Shown: piece by piece, positions 6,855 through 13,218 of the stretch | Layout: every line of letters begins with the position of its first letter | Numbering within the stretch: position 1 is the first letter of the stretch | Assembly: GCA_021783855.1 (NCBI GenBank) | Contig: JAJXTL010000058.1 | Location: 1-15,675, forward strand | DNA: 15,675 bases | Source of the DNA: Pseudomonadota bacterium | GTDB lineage: Bacteria; Pseudomonadota; Gammaproteobacteria; Burkholderiales; Gallionellaceae | Direction: 5' to 3' | The notes under the pieces: generated by a model | Seen by the model: only the letters and a program-made list of their open reading frames with translations | The model's database searches: none | What the model was told of the DNA's origin: nothing | Position numbers and translations under genes: made by a program

Positions 6855-7553
6855 ATGCAAAAAATATTCGCGCTTCTGCTGCTCGTAACTTTTTCCACCG
6901 CACAGGCAGGAGAAGCTGAGATTCGCCAGTCCCTGCAAAACAAATTTCCCAACATCGGCAAACTTGAGCATATCGTCAAGACACCTTATGCCGGACTCTA
7001 CGAAGTCGTGGTTGGCGACCAGCTGATGTACAGCGATGAGCTCGGCAAATATCTGTTCGATGGCAACATCATCGACACCAAAACCCGTACCGACCTGACC
7101 GAGCAGCGCCGCCACCAGTTGTTTGCCATCGATTTCGACAAGCTGCCGCTGGAGCTGGCGTTGAAAAAGGTCAAAGGCAATGGTCAGCGCAAGATGGCCA
7201 TCTTTGCCGATCCGAACTGCGTTTTTTGCAAGAAGCTGGAAAAGGAGCTGACCAAGGTCAACAACGTCACGCTCTATTTGTTCATGTACCCGATTTTCCC
7301 GGGCTCGGAAGAAATCGTACATAACATCAGCTGCGCCAAGGATCCGCTCAAAACCTGGGAAGACAAGATGCTCAAAGATATTATGCCACCCAGTGCCTCA
7401 TGTAAGGCATCCAGCGACAAGATCATCGCACTGGCCAAAAAACTCAGGGTAAACGGCACGCCCAATCTGATCTTTGCCGATGGTACCCAGGTTCCCGGCT
7501 ATCTGCCTGCGGAAGATCTGGAAAAACATCTTGATGAGGCGAGTAAGAAATAA
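6855..7553 (+). CDS. dsbC: Periplasmic thiol:disulfide isomerase DsbC
   Basis: A 232-aa protein with a cleavable signal peptide (MQKIFALLLLVTFSTAQAG, probable cut after AQA at residue 18). The N-terminal dimerisation domain (about 19-80) has the usual GLYEVVVGDQLMYSDELGKY pattern. The thioredoxin domain has the redox motif C122-V-F-C125 in FADPNCVFCKK and the cis-proline T202-P203 in NGTPNLIF. A second cysteine pair (C160, C183) matches the structural disulfide of DsbC. DsbC isomerises wrong disulfides in the periplasm and is normally kept reduced by DsbD. It is 15 bp downstream of the hydroxylase gene and probably co-transcribed. It ends convergently to hicB, with the structured repeat in between. 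Confidence 0.95.
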   Translation: MQKIFALLLLVTFSTAQAGEAEIRQSLQNKFPNIGKLEHIVKTPYAGLYEVVVGDQLMYSDELGKYLFDGNIIDTKTRTDLTEQRRHQLFAIDFDKLPLELALKKVKGNGQRKMAIFADPNCVFCKKLEKELTKVNNVTLYLFMYPIFPGSEEIVHNISCAKDPLKTWEDKMLKDIMPPSASCKASSDKIIALAKKLRVNGTPNLIFADGTQVPGYLPAEDLEKHLDEASKK

Positions 7554-7657
7554 CGGTTCTATATGAAATGCAGTGGGTAATGTGAAAACGTCAAAGTAAA
7601 TAGTACGATGGAATTATGTACGTTCCATATCACCCTCAGCCCCTGTCCGCCGCCGAA

Positions 7658-7875
7658 GATAGTCACAAGCAAGCGGTGATGTAAGGCGAGCACTGTTTGA
7701 GTTCCGCAGCGGGGGAGCGTGGTGTGCGACCCGCCAGGGCGAGTTGCGCAGCCCCGTTTGCTTGTGACTATCAAGGGTACGCCGATGGCGCGGCAAACCG
7801 GGGTCGCCTTCTTTTTGGTGACTTCTTCTTGGCGACGCAAGAAAAAGTCACCAGCTGCCGGTCTGCCACCGGCAA
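7658..7875 (+). repeat. Structured dispersed repeat, copy 1
   Basis: About 218 bp, homologous to copy 2 (9592-9813) in the same orientation. Outer stem: 7658-7676 pairs with 7754-7772 (18 of 19 positions). Inner stem: GCGGG (7709-7713) with CCCGC (7730-7734). 3' stem A: 7816-7831 with 7838-7853 (15 of 16, 6-nt loop). 3' stem B: GCCGGT (7857-7862) with ACCGGC (7868-7873). Blocks identical to copy 2 lie at 7685-7712 and 7731-7757. It sits between convergent dsbC and hicB. The rest of the dsbC-hicB gap (7554-7657 and 7876-7912) shows no gene. Several short ORFs across it in different frames are not believable as proteins. The strand assignment is arbitrary. Confidence 0.85.
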
Positions 7876-7912
7876 TAACTCGGCAACTCAAAATAGTCGG
7901 TTCAGCGCCGGG

Positions 7913-8125
7913 TTAGGCTGCGATTTCGAGGTATTCAACGATGCTTACCGGTTGCGGGATAGGCAAGCCGTCTTCAATGAGCGCCTCAATGTGAAATTCG
8001 ATTGCTTCACGAATTTCACGTTCGGTTTCTTCGACGGTGAAACCCGTAGCGACGCAGCCAGGTAAATCTGGTACGTAGGCTGAATAATTGTTGGCTGCTT
8101 TTTCGACAACGATTGCGTAACGCAT
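7913..8125 (-). CDS. hicB: HicB-family antitoxin-like protein (orphan)
   Basis: A 70-aa protein with the UPF0150/HicB fold signature: N-terminal strand MRYAIVVEKAANNYSAYVPD, the conserved LPGCVATGFTVEETEREIRE core (D20-L-P-G-C is the family hallmark), and the helix AIEFHIEALIEDG ending GLPIPQP. HicB proteins neutralise the HicA mRNA interferase and often repress their own operon. This short version has only the partially degraded RNase-H-like fold and no C-terminal DNA-binding domain. AAAGGG lies about 9 nt before the ATG. The preceding frame, ending 4 bp upstream, is the C-terminal half of a HicA, so the locus was once a hicAB pair. It may persist as an anti-addiction antitoxin or as decaying DNA. 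Confidence 0.88.
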   Translation of the reverse strand: MRYAIVVEKAANNYSAYVPDLPGCVATGFTVEETEREIREAIEFHIEALIEDGLPIPQPVSIVEYLEIAA

Positions 8126-8129
8126 GGTA

Positions 8130-8243
8130 TTAGCCCTTTAACTGTGCCTGTTTAAGTATCCTGTTCAATGTGCCGTGCGCTAAATCATCGCTTGGTTTGT
8201 CGGGCACTGTAACTCGTCCACTTTTGATGAGATGCTTGCATAC
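8130..8243 (-). pseudogene. hicA: 5'-truncated hicA toxin remnant
   Basis: Thirty-seven open codons ending in TAA at 8130 encode SGRVTVPDKPSDDLAHGTLN followed by RILKQAQLKG, the C-terminal half of HicA (the G-R-x-T-V-P strand and the G-T-L-x-x-I-L-x-Q-A helix). The frame is closed upstream by TGA at 8244-8246. The N-terminal part, including the G-S-H motif with the catalytic histidine, cannot be found in any frame of the 96 bp before the mltA end. The toxin is therefore presumably inactive. Order and spacing (hicA, 4 bp, hicB) are typical of intact hicAB operons. Confidence 0.75.
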
Positions 8244-8306
8244 TCAGCAAACGCAAGGAGTCCGTCCTTTACTTTATCGTTTTTTCCCTGGCCTGACCGA
8301 TTTTTC

Positions 8307-8329
8307 AAAAAAACAGTCTGCCGGCGGCA
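8307..8329 (-). terminator. Possible weak intrinsic terminator after mltA
   Basis: On the minus strand, 11 bp past the mltA stop, TGCC-GCC-GGCA can form a short GC-rich stem. It is followed after 4 nt by a run of seven T (8307-8313). The stem is only 4 bp, so termination efficiency is doubtful. Confidence 0.4.
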
Positions 8330-8339
8330 CTCAAACCCG

Positions 8340-9575
8340 TCAGTTCAGCGCGGGTTCTGCGCCTTTTGGGAAAAATACCCACATCTGCCCGCGCTGTTTC
8401 ATGCGGCCCGCCAGCATCCCAGCCTGATCGCCGAAACCCCAGAAAAAATCCGCCCGCACCGCGCCGCGTATCGCGCCGCCGGTATCCTGCGCCATCATCA
8501 GGCGGTTCAGCGGCTCGTCCGTATTTGGATAGCTGGTAGAGAGAAACACCGGCGCGCCTAACGGAATGGTGCGCGGATCAATCGCGATGCTGTATGCGTC
8601 GGTCAGCGGCACGCCGAGCGCGCCTAACGGCGCAGGCAAGCTGTCCGGCAACTCGCGGAAAAACACGTAGCTGGGATTCTGCTCCAGCAGCGCGGCCAGT
8701 TTCGCCGGGTTTTGCTCCGCCCAATGCTTGATACCTTGCATCGAAGCCTGATCGGCAGCGAGCTCTCCCGCATCGATCAGCTTCCTGCCGATGGAAACAT
8801 AGGGGTGACCATTCTGGTCGGCATAGCCGACCTTGATCAGCCGCCCGTCCGGCAATTCAATGCGTCCCGAACCCTGAATCTGCAAAAAGAACAGGTCGAC
8901 CTGATTGTCCACCCAGAACAGCACGCGTTGCCCGCCACGGCCTTCGTCGATCTCGGCACGACTGTAATAAGGCACAACATGATGGCCTTGCAGCCGCCCG
9001 CGCAGACGCAGGTTTTTTAATTGCGGATAAACATCAGCAAGGTCTATCGTCAGCAGATCGTCAGGTGCAGCATACAGCGGGTATTTGAAACGCGCGGTTT
9101 TGACCAGACTGCCTGTCAAACGGGGTTCGTAGTAACCGGTAATCAGACCCTGCGATGAACCGTCCGGATTAAACACCTGATAGGGCGTGAAGGATTCTTC
9201 AAAGAACGACCTCACTGTTTCATTGTCGGGCTGAGCCATCGCGCTGGCTCTTGTGCAAACATCCTGCCAATCGGGCTTGCGCTTCAAGGCGTGACAGCTT
9301 TGCAGAAAAGCCGCAAAGCTTGGCTGCAAGTCGGTTTTTTGCCAGTCCGGCAGCATTTCCCAGTGGCTGACTGCAAATGTCGGGGCGGGCACCTCAACCA
9401 CAGGCGGAACGACGAGTATTTTTGGCGTTGGCGTAACGGTGCAGGCCGTCAGCAACACCAGCGGCAGCAGTAATAACCTGGCAGCTGATGTTACACAAAC
9501 ATGCTTTAAAGTTGAGAATAACTGATGACATGAATCAATGCGTTTTTTGTAAGCCGCACCTGACCTATCGGCCAC
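8340..9575 (-). CDS. mltA: Membrane-bound lytic murein transglycosylase A
   Basis: A lipoprotein lytic transglycosylase that cleaves peptidoglycan with 1,6-anhydro product formation, anchored in the outer membrane facing the periplasm. From the GTG at 9575 it is 411 aa: a hydrophobic stretch RLLLLPLVLLTAC with the lipobox L-T-A-C (C45 becomes lipidated), then the MltA barrel domain with ITGYYEPRLTGS, and the C-terminal 3D/barwin-like part with IDPRTIPLGAPVFL and, at about 360-380, the MAQDTGGAIRGAVRADFFWG block containing the catalytic aspartate region. The mature part, about 367 aa, is near the E. coli size. The start is uncertain: no ATG lies in frame near the signal peptide. The options are GTG 9575 (a long, odd n-region), a rare ATT at 9539, or ATGs at 9845/9866 that would translate through the repeat. 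Confidence 0.9.
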   Translation of the reverse strand: MADRSGAAYKKRIDSCHQLFSTLKHVCVTSAARLLLLPLVLLTACTVTPTPKILVVPPVVEVPAPTFAVSHWEMLPDWQKTDLQPSFAAFLQSCHALKRKPDWQDVCTRASAMAQPDNETVRSFFEESFTPYQVFNPDGSSQGLITGYYEPRLTGSLVKTARFKYPLYAAPDDLLTIDLADVYPQLKNLRLRGRLQGHHVVPYYSRAEIDEGRGGQRVLFWVDNQVDLFFLQIQGSGRIELPDGRLIKVGYADQNGHPYVSIGRKLIDAGELAADQASMQGIKHWAEQNPAKLAALLEQNPSYVFFRELPDSLPAPLGALGVPLTDAYSIAIDPRTIPLGAPVFLSTSYPNTDEPLNRLMMAQDTGGAIRGAVRADFFWGFGDQAGMLAGRMKQRGQMWVFFPKGAEPALN

Positions 9576-9591
9576 ACCCCCCTGTGCGCCG

Positions 9592-9813
9592 CATCGTTCA
9601 TGTGCAATCAGACGGCGTTGCAGGCGAGCACTGTTTGAGTTCCGCAGCGGTGCGCGTATCGTGCACACCGCCAGGGCGAGTTGCGCAGCCCCGTCTGATC
9701 GCGCATGAACGATGGAACCCCGCAGGGGCGGCAAACCGGGGTCGCCTTCTTTTTGGTTACTTTTTCTGGGCGACACAAGAAAAAGTAACCAGCCGCCGGG
9801 CTGCCCCCGGCAA
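9592..9813 (+). repeat. Structured dispersed repeat, copy 2
   Basis: About 222 bp, homologous to copy 1 (7658-7875). Outer stem: 9592-9615 pairs with 9691-9714 (22 of 24), with a sequence unlike the outer stem of copy 1. Inner stem: GCGGTG (9647-9652) with CACCGC (9666-9671). 3' stem A: 9754-9769 with 9776-9791 (15 of 16). 3' stem B: GCCGGG (9795-9800) with CCCGGC (9806-9811). Blocks identical to copy 1 lie at 9623-9650 and 9668-9694. It sits between apaG and mltA and ends 16 bp before the likely mltA start. The remaining spacer (9814-9899) shows nothing recognisable. Confidence 0.85.
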
Positions 9814-9899
9814 GGCCGAGGCAATATTTTTGTCTCTGATTTCATTATTAAGCACGCCTTGTGCATGACATCGGCCAGGACGCAACGCTAAAAAACTGA

Positions 9900-10277
9900 T
9901 TAATGCAATACACGCGGCACGCTTAACACAAATTCCGGAATTTCGACCTCGAAATCCGCGCCGTCATCGCCGCGCATCTGGTAACTGCCGCGCATCGTAC
10001 CGACCTGGGTCGCCAGCACCGTACCGCTGGTATATTCAAAACTCTGGTTAGGCTGCAACATCGGCTGTTCGCCCACCACACCCTGACCGCGCACTTCCTG
10101 AACGTGGTTATAGGCATCGGTGATGATCCAGTGGCGGCTGATGAGCCTAGCCGCCTGTTTGCCCAGATTGGCGATGCTGATCGTATAAGAAAATACAAAA
10201 CGATCAGCCGACTCATCGGACTGATCGGGCAGGTATTTCACCTGAGTTTGTATGATGATGCCGTGTGAATTATCCAT
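9900..10277 (-). CDS. apaG: ApaG family protein
   Basis: A 125-aa protein, the same length as E. coli ApaG. It is a single immunoglobulin/fibronectin-like beta-sandwich domain: FVFSYTISIANLGKQAARLI, then SRHWIITDAYNHVQEVRGQG, VVGEQPMLQPNQSFEYTSG, and the C-terminal EVEIPEFVLSVPRVLH. The GQGVVGEQP and YTSG motifs are family hallmarks. The ApaG (DUF525) fold is also found in eukaryotic F-box and polymerase-delta-interacting proteins. In bacteria it is linked genetically to Co2+ resistance and cobalt/magnesium phenotypes, with no firm biochemical role. I chose ATG 10277 because it reproduces the family N-terminus. The frame continues to 10325 without similarity. The gene is transcribed toward mltA, but copy 2 of the structured repeat separates them, so they may not form a simple operon. 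Confidence 0.93.
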   Translation of the reverse strand: MDNSHGIIIQTQVKYLPDQSDESADRFVFSYTISIANLGKQAARLISRHWIITDAYNHVQEVRGQGVVGEQPMLQPNQSFEYTSGTVLATQVGTMRGSYQMRGDDGADFEVEIPEFVLSVPRVLH

Positions 10278-10384
10278 GCGCAGCATTTGAACCGATTTCA
10301 CCCTGTATCGCAAGAGATAATGCATGCACTCAACATAAAATTTGCGCAGCGATTCGTTTGTCTGGCTTCGCCCCCTCGCTGCGC

Positions 10385-10525
10385 TCTCCCCTGTGGGAGA
10401 TAACCAGCGACTCGGCTGCCGTCTTCTGGCAGCTTAGTCGAATGGCTAGACGTTTCATCAGGATTGAGGTGCACCCGTAAAGGGCAGGCCGTGGTTGTAA
10501 AGCCGACAAGTCGGCAACAACCACG
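10385..10525. other. Cluster of nested hairpins upstream of ilvA
   Basis: Three perfect or near-perfect stems follow one another in the divergent apaG-ilvA gap. TCTCCC / GGGAGA (10385-10390, 10395-10400) has a 4-nt loop. CGACT..GCTGCC / GGCAGC..AGTCG spans 10408-10440. CGTGGTTGT / ACAACCACG (10490-10498, 10517-10525) encloses a second stem GCCGA-CAAG-TCGGC (10502-10515). A wider pair ACGGGCAT (10535-10542) / ATGCCCGT (10571-10578) follows. No protein-coding gene is believable here. It could be a structured ilvA leader RNA, or REP-like dispersed repeats. No known riboswitch class was recognised. Confidence 0.55.
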
Positions 10526-10612
10526 CTCAGGGAGACGGGCATATAGAAGTAAATTTTTGGCAATCATTTCATGCCCGTTATGCTAATCTCCATGCCTGAA
10601 AGGCTGGTAAAC

Positions 10613-12130
10613 ATGAATGAATATTTGAAACGCATCCTCAACGCCCGCGTCTATGACGTGGCAATCGAGTCCCCGCTGGAAATTGCGCCGAGCTTATCGG
10701 CACGCACCGGCAATACCATCCTGCTCAAACGGGAAGACATGCAACCGGTGTTTTCCTTCAAGTTGCGCGGCGCCTATAACAAGATGGCACAGCTAAGCCC
10801 TGAGCAACTGGAGCGCGGCGTGATCACCGCATCGGCCGGCAATCATGCTCAGGGGGTGGCGCTTTCCGCACACAAGCTGGGCTGCCGCGCCATCATCGTG
10901 ATGCCGACCACCACGCCCGCCGTCAAGATCGAAGCGGTGAAGCACTTCGGCCAGCGTTCCGTTGAAATCGTGTTGCACGGCGACAGCTACAGCGACGCCT
11001 ACGATCACGCGCTGGAACTGGAGAAGAAAAATCAGCTGACCTTCGTGCATCCGTTCGACGATCCCGAAGTGATCGCAGGCCAGGGCACCATCGGCATGGA
11101 AATATTGCGCCAGCGCACCCAACCGATACATGCGATTTTCTGCGCGATTGGCGGCGGCGGGCTGATTGCAGGGGTCGCGGCCTACGTCAAGCAGCTGCGT
11201 CCCGACGTTAAAATAATAGGAGTGCAATCGGTCGATTCGGATGCCATGAATCAGTCCATGCAGGCAGGCGAACGCGTGCAACTCACCGATGTCGGCCTGT
11301 TCGCCGATGGCACGGCGGTCAAGCTGGCGGGCGAAGAGACGCTGCGCATCTGCCAGAAATATGTGGATGAAATCCTGCTGGTGGATACCGACGCCATCTG
11401 CGCAGCGATCAAGGATGTATTTCAGGACACCCGTTCCATCCTCGAACCGTCCGGCGCGCTGTCCATTGCGGGCGCCAAACTCTACGCCAAACGCGAAGGC
11501 ATAAAGGGCAAGACACTGGTCACCGTTTGCAGCGGCGCCAATATGAATTTCGACCGGCTGCGTTTTGTCGCAGAGCGCGCCGATATCGGCGAGAAGCGCG
11601 AATCCATCCTGGCAGTGACGATACCCGAGACGCCGGGCAGTTTTCGCAAGTTCTGCACGCTGCTGGGTCGTCGCAACATCACCGAATTCAACTACCGCTT
11701 TGCCGATCCTAAATCCGCGCGCGTGTTTGTCGGCATACAGGTAAAGAATGCGGACGAAGCCACTGAGCTGGTGGAAAAATTGCAAAGTCACAAGCTGCCC
11801 ACGTTGGATCTTTCCGACAACGAAATGGCCAAGCTGCACCTGCGTCATCTGGTCGGCGGCCATGCACCGGACGCCCGTGACGAAATTCTGTTCCGCTTCG
11901 AATTTCCCGAACGCCCGGGGGCGCTGATGCAGTTTTTGAACAGCATGAGTCACAACTGGAATATCAGCCTGTTTCACTATCGCAACCACGGTGCGGATTA
12001 CGGCCGTGTGCTGGTCGGCATGCAGGTTCCGGATCACGACAAACAGGCGTTCAGCGAGTTTCTCAACACCTTGGGTTACCGCTATTGGGATGAGACCGAC
12101 AACCCCGCGTACAAGTTGTTTCTTGGCTAA
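10613..12130 (+). CDS. ilvA: Threonine dehydratase, biosynthetic
   Basis: A 505-aa PLP enzyme converting L-threonine to 2-oxobutanoate and ammonia, the first committed step of isoleucine synthesis, in the cytosol. The N-terminal catalytic domain has the PLP lysine K50 in FSFKLRGAYNKM, the SAGNHAQGVA motif and the phosphate-binding GGGG loop at 180-183 (CAIGGGGLIAG). The C-terminal third contains two ACT-like regulatory domains (IPETPGSFRKFC and FEFPERPGALMQFL starts), which marks the isoleucine-inhibited biosynthetic form rather than the short catabolic one. E. coli IlvA is 514 aa. I chose ATG 10613 because GAAAGG lies about 9 nt upstream and it begins MNEYLKRILNARVYDVA, like homologues. In-frame ATGs at 10571-10592 sit in an inverted-repeat arm. 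dinD follows after 37 bp. Confidence 0.96.
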   Translation: MNEYLKRILNARVYDVAIESPLEIAPSLSARTGNTILLKREDMQPVFSFKLRGAYNKMAQLSPEQLERGVITASAGNHAQGVALSAHKLGCRAIIVMPTTTPAVKIEAVKHFGQRSVEIVLHGDSYSDAYDHALELEKKNQLTFVHPFDDPEVIAGQGTIGMEILRQRTQPIHAIFCAIGGGGLIAGVAAYVKQLRPDVKIIGVQSVDSDAMNQSMQAGERVQLTDVGLFADGTAVKLAGEETLRICQKYVDEILLVDTDAICAAIKDVFQDTRSILEPSGALSIAGAKLYAKREGIKGKTLVTVCSGANMNFDRLRFVAERADIGEKRESILAVTIPETPGSFRKFCTLLGRRNITEFNYRFADPKSARVFVGIQVKNADEATELVEKLQSHKLPTLDLSDNEMAKLHLRHLVGGHAPDARDEILFRFEFPERPGALMQFLNSMSHNWNISLFHYRNHGADYGRVLVGMQVPDHDKQAFSEFLNTLGYRYWDETDNPAYKLFLG

Positions 12131-12149
12131 TGTTCGCAAAATTCAATCT

Positions 12150-12164
12150 CTATCAAGTAGATAG
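12150..12164. promoter_or_regulatory. Short palindrome just upstream of dinD
   Basis: CTATC-AAGTA-GATAG ends 3 bp before the dinD ATG at 12168. It could be a small operator or mRNA hairpin covering the start. It does not match the LexA consensus CTGT-N8-ACAG, and no such box is visible in the 37-bp gap. Confidence 0.3.
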
Positions 12165-12167
12165 CAA

Positions 12168-13055
12168 ATGATCTCGAAAAACGGCCCAGCCATAGGTGAC
12201 CCATCCTTCGAGGAATTGAAACAGTCCAATGAGCACGATGCCGAATACTGGAGCGCTCGCGACTTGCAACCATTACTGGGCTATTCTCAATGGCGGCGCT
12301 TTGAAGATGCCATCAAGCGCGCGATAACCTCCTGTGAGCAATCAGGAAATAATCCGGTGCATCACTTTGCCGGCGCCGGCAAACCGATCGTTGGAGGCAA
12401 GGGGGCAGTGCAAACGGTTGATGACTACCAATTGTCCCGTTTCGCATGCTACTTGATTGCCCAGAACGGCGACCCGCGCAAACCGGAAATTGCCCACGCG
12501 CAAAAGTATTTTGCTATTCAGGCACGCAAACAAGAGCTCAGCGAACAGCTCGCCGCCGATCAGGAGCGGCTGGAACTGCGGAAACACACATCTGAAGAAT
12601 TCAAGATGCTTTCCGGCGCAGCCCGGCAAGCTGGCGTCCAGGACAAAATGTTTGGCGTATTTCACGATGCAGGTTACAAAGGCTTGTATGGCGGACTGGG
12701 TGGCGATGCCATCAAAGCCAGAAAGAATCTTCCGGTCAAGGAACAATTGCTGGATCGCATGAATTCCACAGAACTGGCTGCCAATCAATTCCGCATGACT
12801 CAAACCCGAGATAAACTGGCACGCGATAACATCAACAGCCAGCAGCAAGCTATCCGCACCCATGAACAAGTCGGCAAGGAAGTACGCGCCGCCATCGAGC
12901 GTATTGGCGGCACTCTCCCTGAACGGATTCCACCCGCCGAACACATCAAGGAAGTCGAAAAGCGCATCAAAAATGCCGTTCCCAAAATGGAGCTGGATGA
13001 GAAGGATGCGGGTGGGCTGCTCGGTGAAGTAAACAATACCACCAAAGAAAAATAA
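12168..13055 (+). CDS. dinD: DNA damage-inducible protein D-like (BRO-N type)
   Basis: A 295-aa protein with the DinD signature: EYWSARDLQPLLGYSQWRRF at about 26-45, then AIKRAITSCEQSGN, and VDDYQLSRFACYLIAQNGDP (about 83-102), the BRO-N-like domain. KYFAIQARKQE follows, and a charged C-terminal helical half (about 117-290) is probably coiled coil. E. coli DinD (274 aa) is SOS-induced and interferes with RecA filament activity. Here no LexA box is seen upstream and the gene starts 37 bp after ilvA, so it may depend on ilvA transcription or on a promoter not visible to me. It heads an accessory block with the small ORF, the DUF1016 nuclease and the MntA-HepT fusion. DinD-like genes are often carried on mobile elements. 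Confidence 0.88.
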   Translation: MISKNGPAIGDPSFEELKQSNEHDAEYWSARDLQPLLGYSQWRRFEDAIKRAITSCEQSGNNPVHHFAGAGKPIVGGKGAVQTVDDYQLSRFACYLIAQNGDPRKPEIAHAQKYFAIQARKQELSEQLAADQERLELRKHTSEEFKMLSGAARQAGVQDKMFGVFHDAGYKGLYGGLGGDAIKARKNLPVKEQLLDRMNSTELAANQFRMTQTRDKLARDNINSQQQAIRTHEQVGKEVRAAIERIGGTLPERIPPAEHIKEVEKRIKNAVPKMELDEKDAGGLLGEVNNTTKEK

Positions 13056-13059
13056 ACTG

Positions 13060-13218
13060 ATGATTTCCAAAGACACACTGCCGCAATTACTTACGCAACC
13101 TGGCTTCAAAAAACAGGGCGCAATCTACGGAAAGACTATTGATTCTTCCATCTTAAAAGTCGCCATGATTACTGCTGCACCCGCCATGAAGCAGGCCATC
13201 ATGCAGCGGTATTTGTAA
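13060..13218 (+). CDS. Small uncharacterised protein, 52 aa
   Basis: An ORF too small for most annotations, beginning MISKDTLPQLLTQPGFKKQG and ending APAMKQAIMQRYL. I do not recognise the family. It is basic (K/R-rich with few acids), without a membrane segment, and its last 20 residues could form an amphipathic helix. Support comes from packing: its ATG is 4 bp after the dinD stop, and its TAA shares an A with the next in-frame ATG (TAATG, 13216-13220), filling the gap exactly. Its first four residues (MISK) match those of DinD. No good Shine-Dalgarno sequence precedes it, so reinitiation after dinD is likely. Alternatively it is the degraded N-terminus of a larger protein. Confidence 0.55.
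   Translation: MISKDTLPQLLTQPGFKKQGAIYGKTIDSSILKVAMITAAPAMKQAIMQRYL

Noticed and set aside
7559..8065. Several 60-122 codon ORFs across the first structured repeat
   Set aside because: They overlap one another in several frames, and the inverted-repeat structure explains the openness of the frames. They do not look like proteins.
7658..9813. The repeat as a retron, CRISPR or DGR component
   Set aside because: There are only two copies, no regular spacers, and no reverse transcriptase, cas gene or target-gene variable repeat in the window.
10298..10567. An 89-codon minus-strand ORF in the apaG-ilvA gap
   Set aside because: It runs through the nested hairpins in more than one frame, has no recognisable family or ribosome site, and is better explained as repeat DNA.
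10793..12139. A 448-codon open frame on the minus strand opposite ilvA
   Set aside because: It is an antisense shadow produced by GC-rich third positions of ilvA, and no domain is visible in it.
12131..12167. A possible LexA (SOS) box upstream of dinD
   Set aside because: No CTGT-N8-ACAG-like sequence is present. Only the unrelated palindrome CTATC-AAGTA-GATAG is found.
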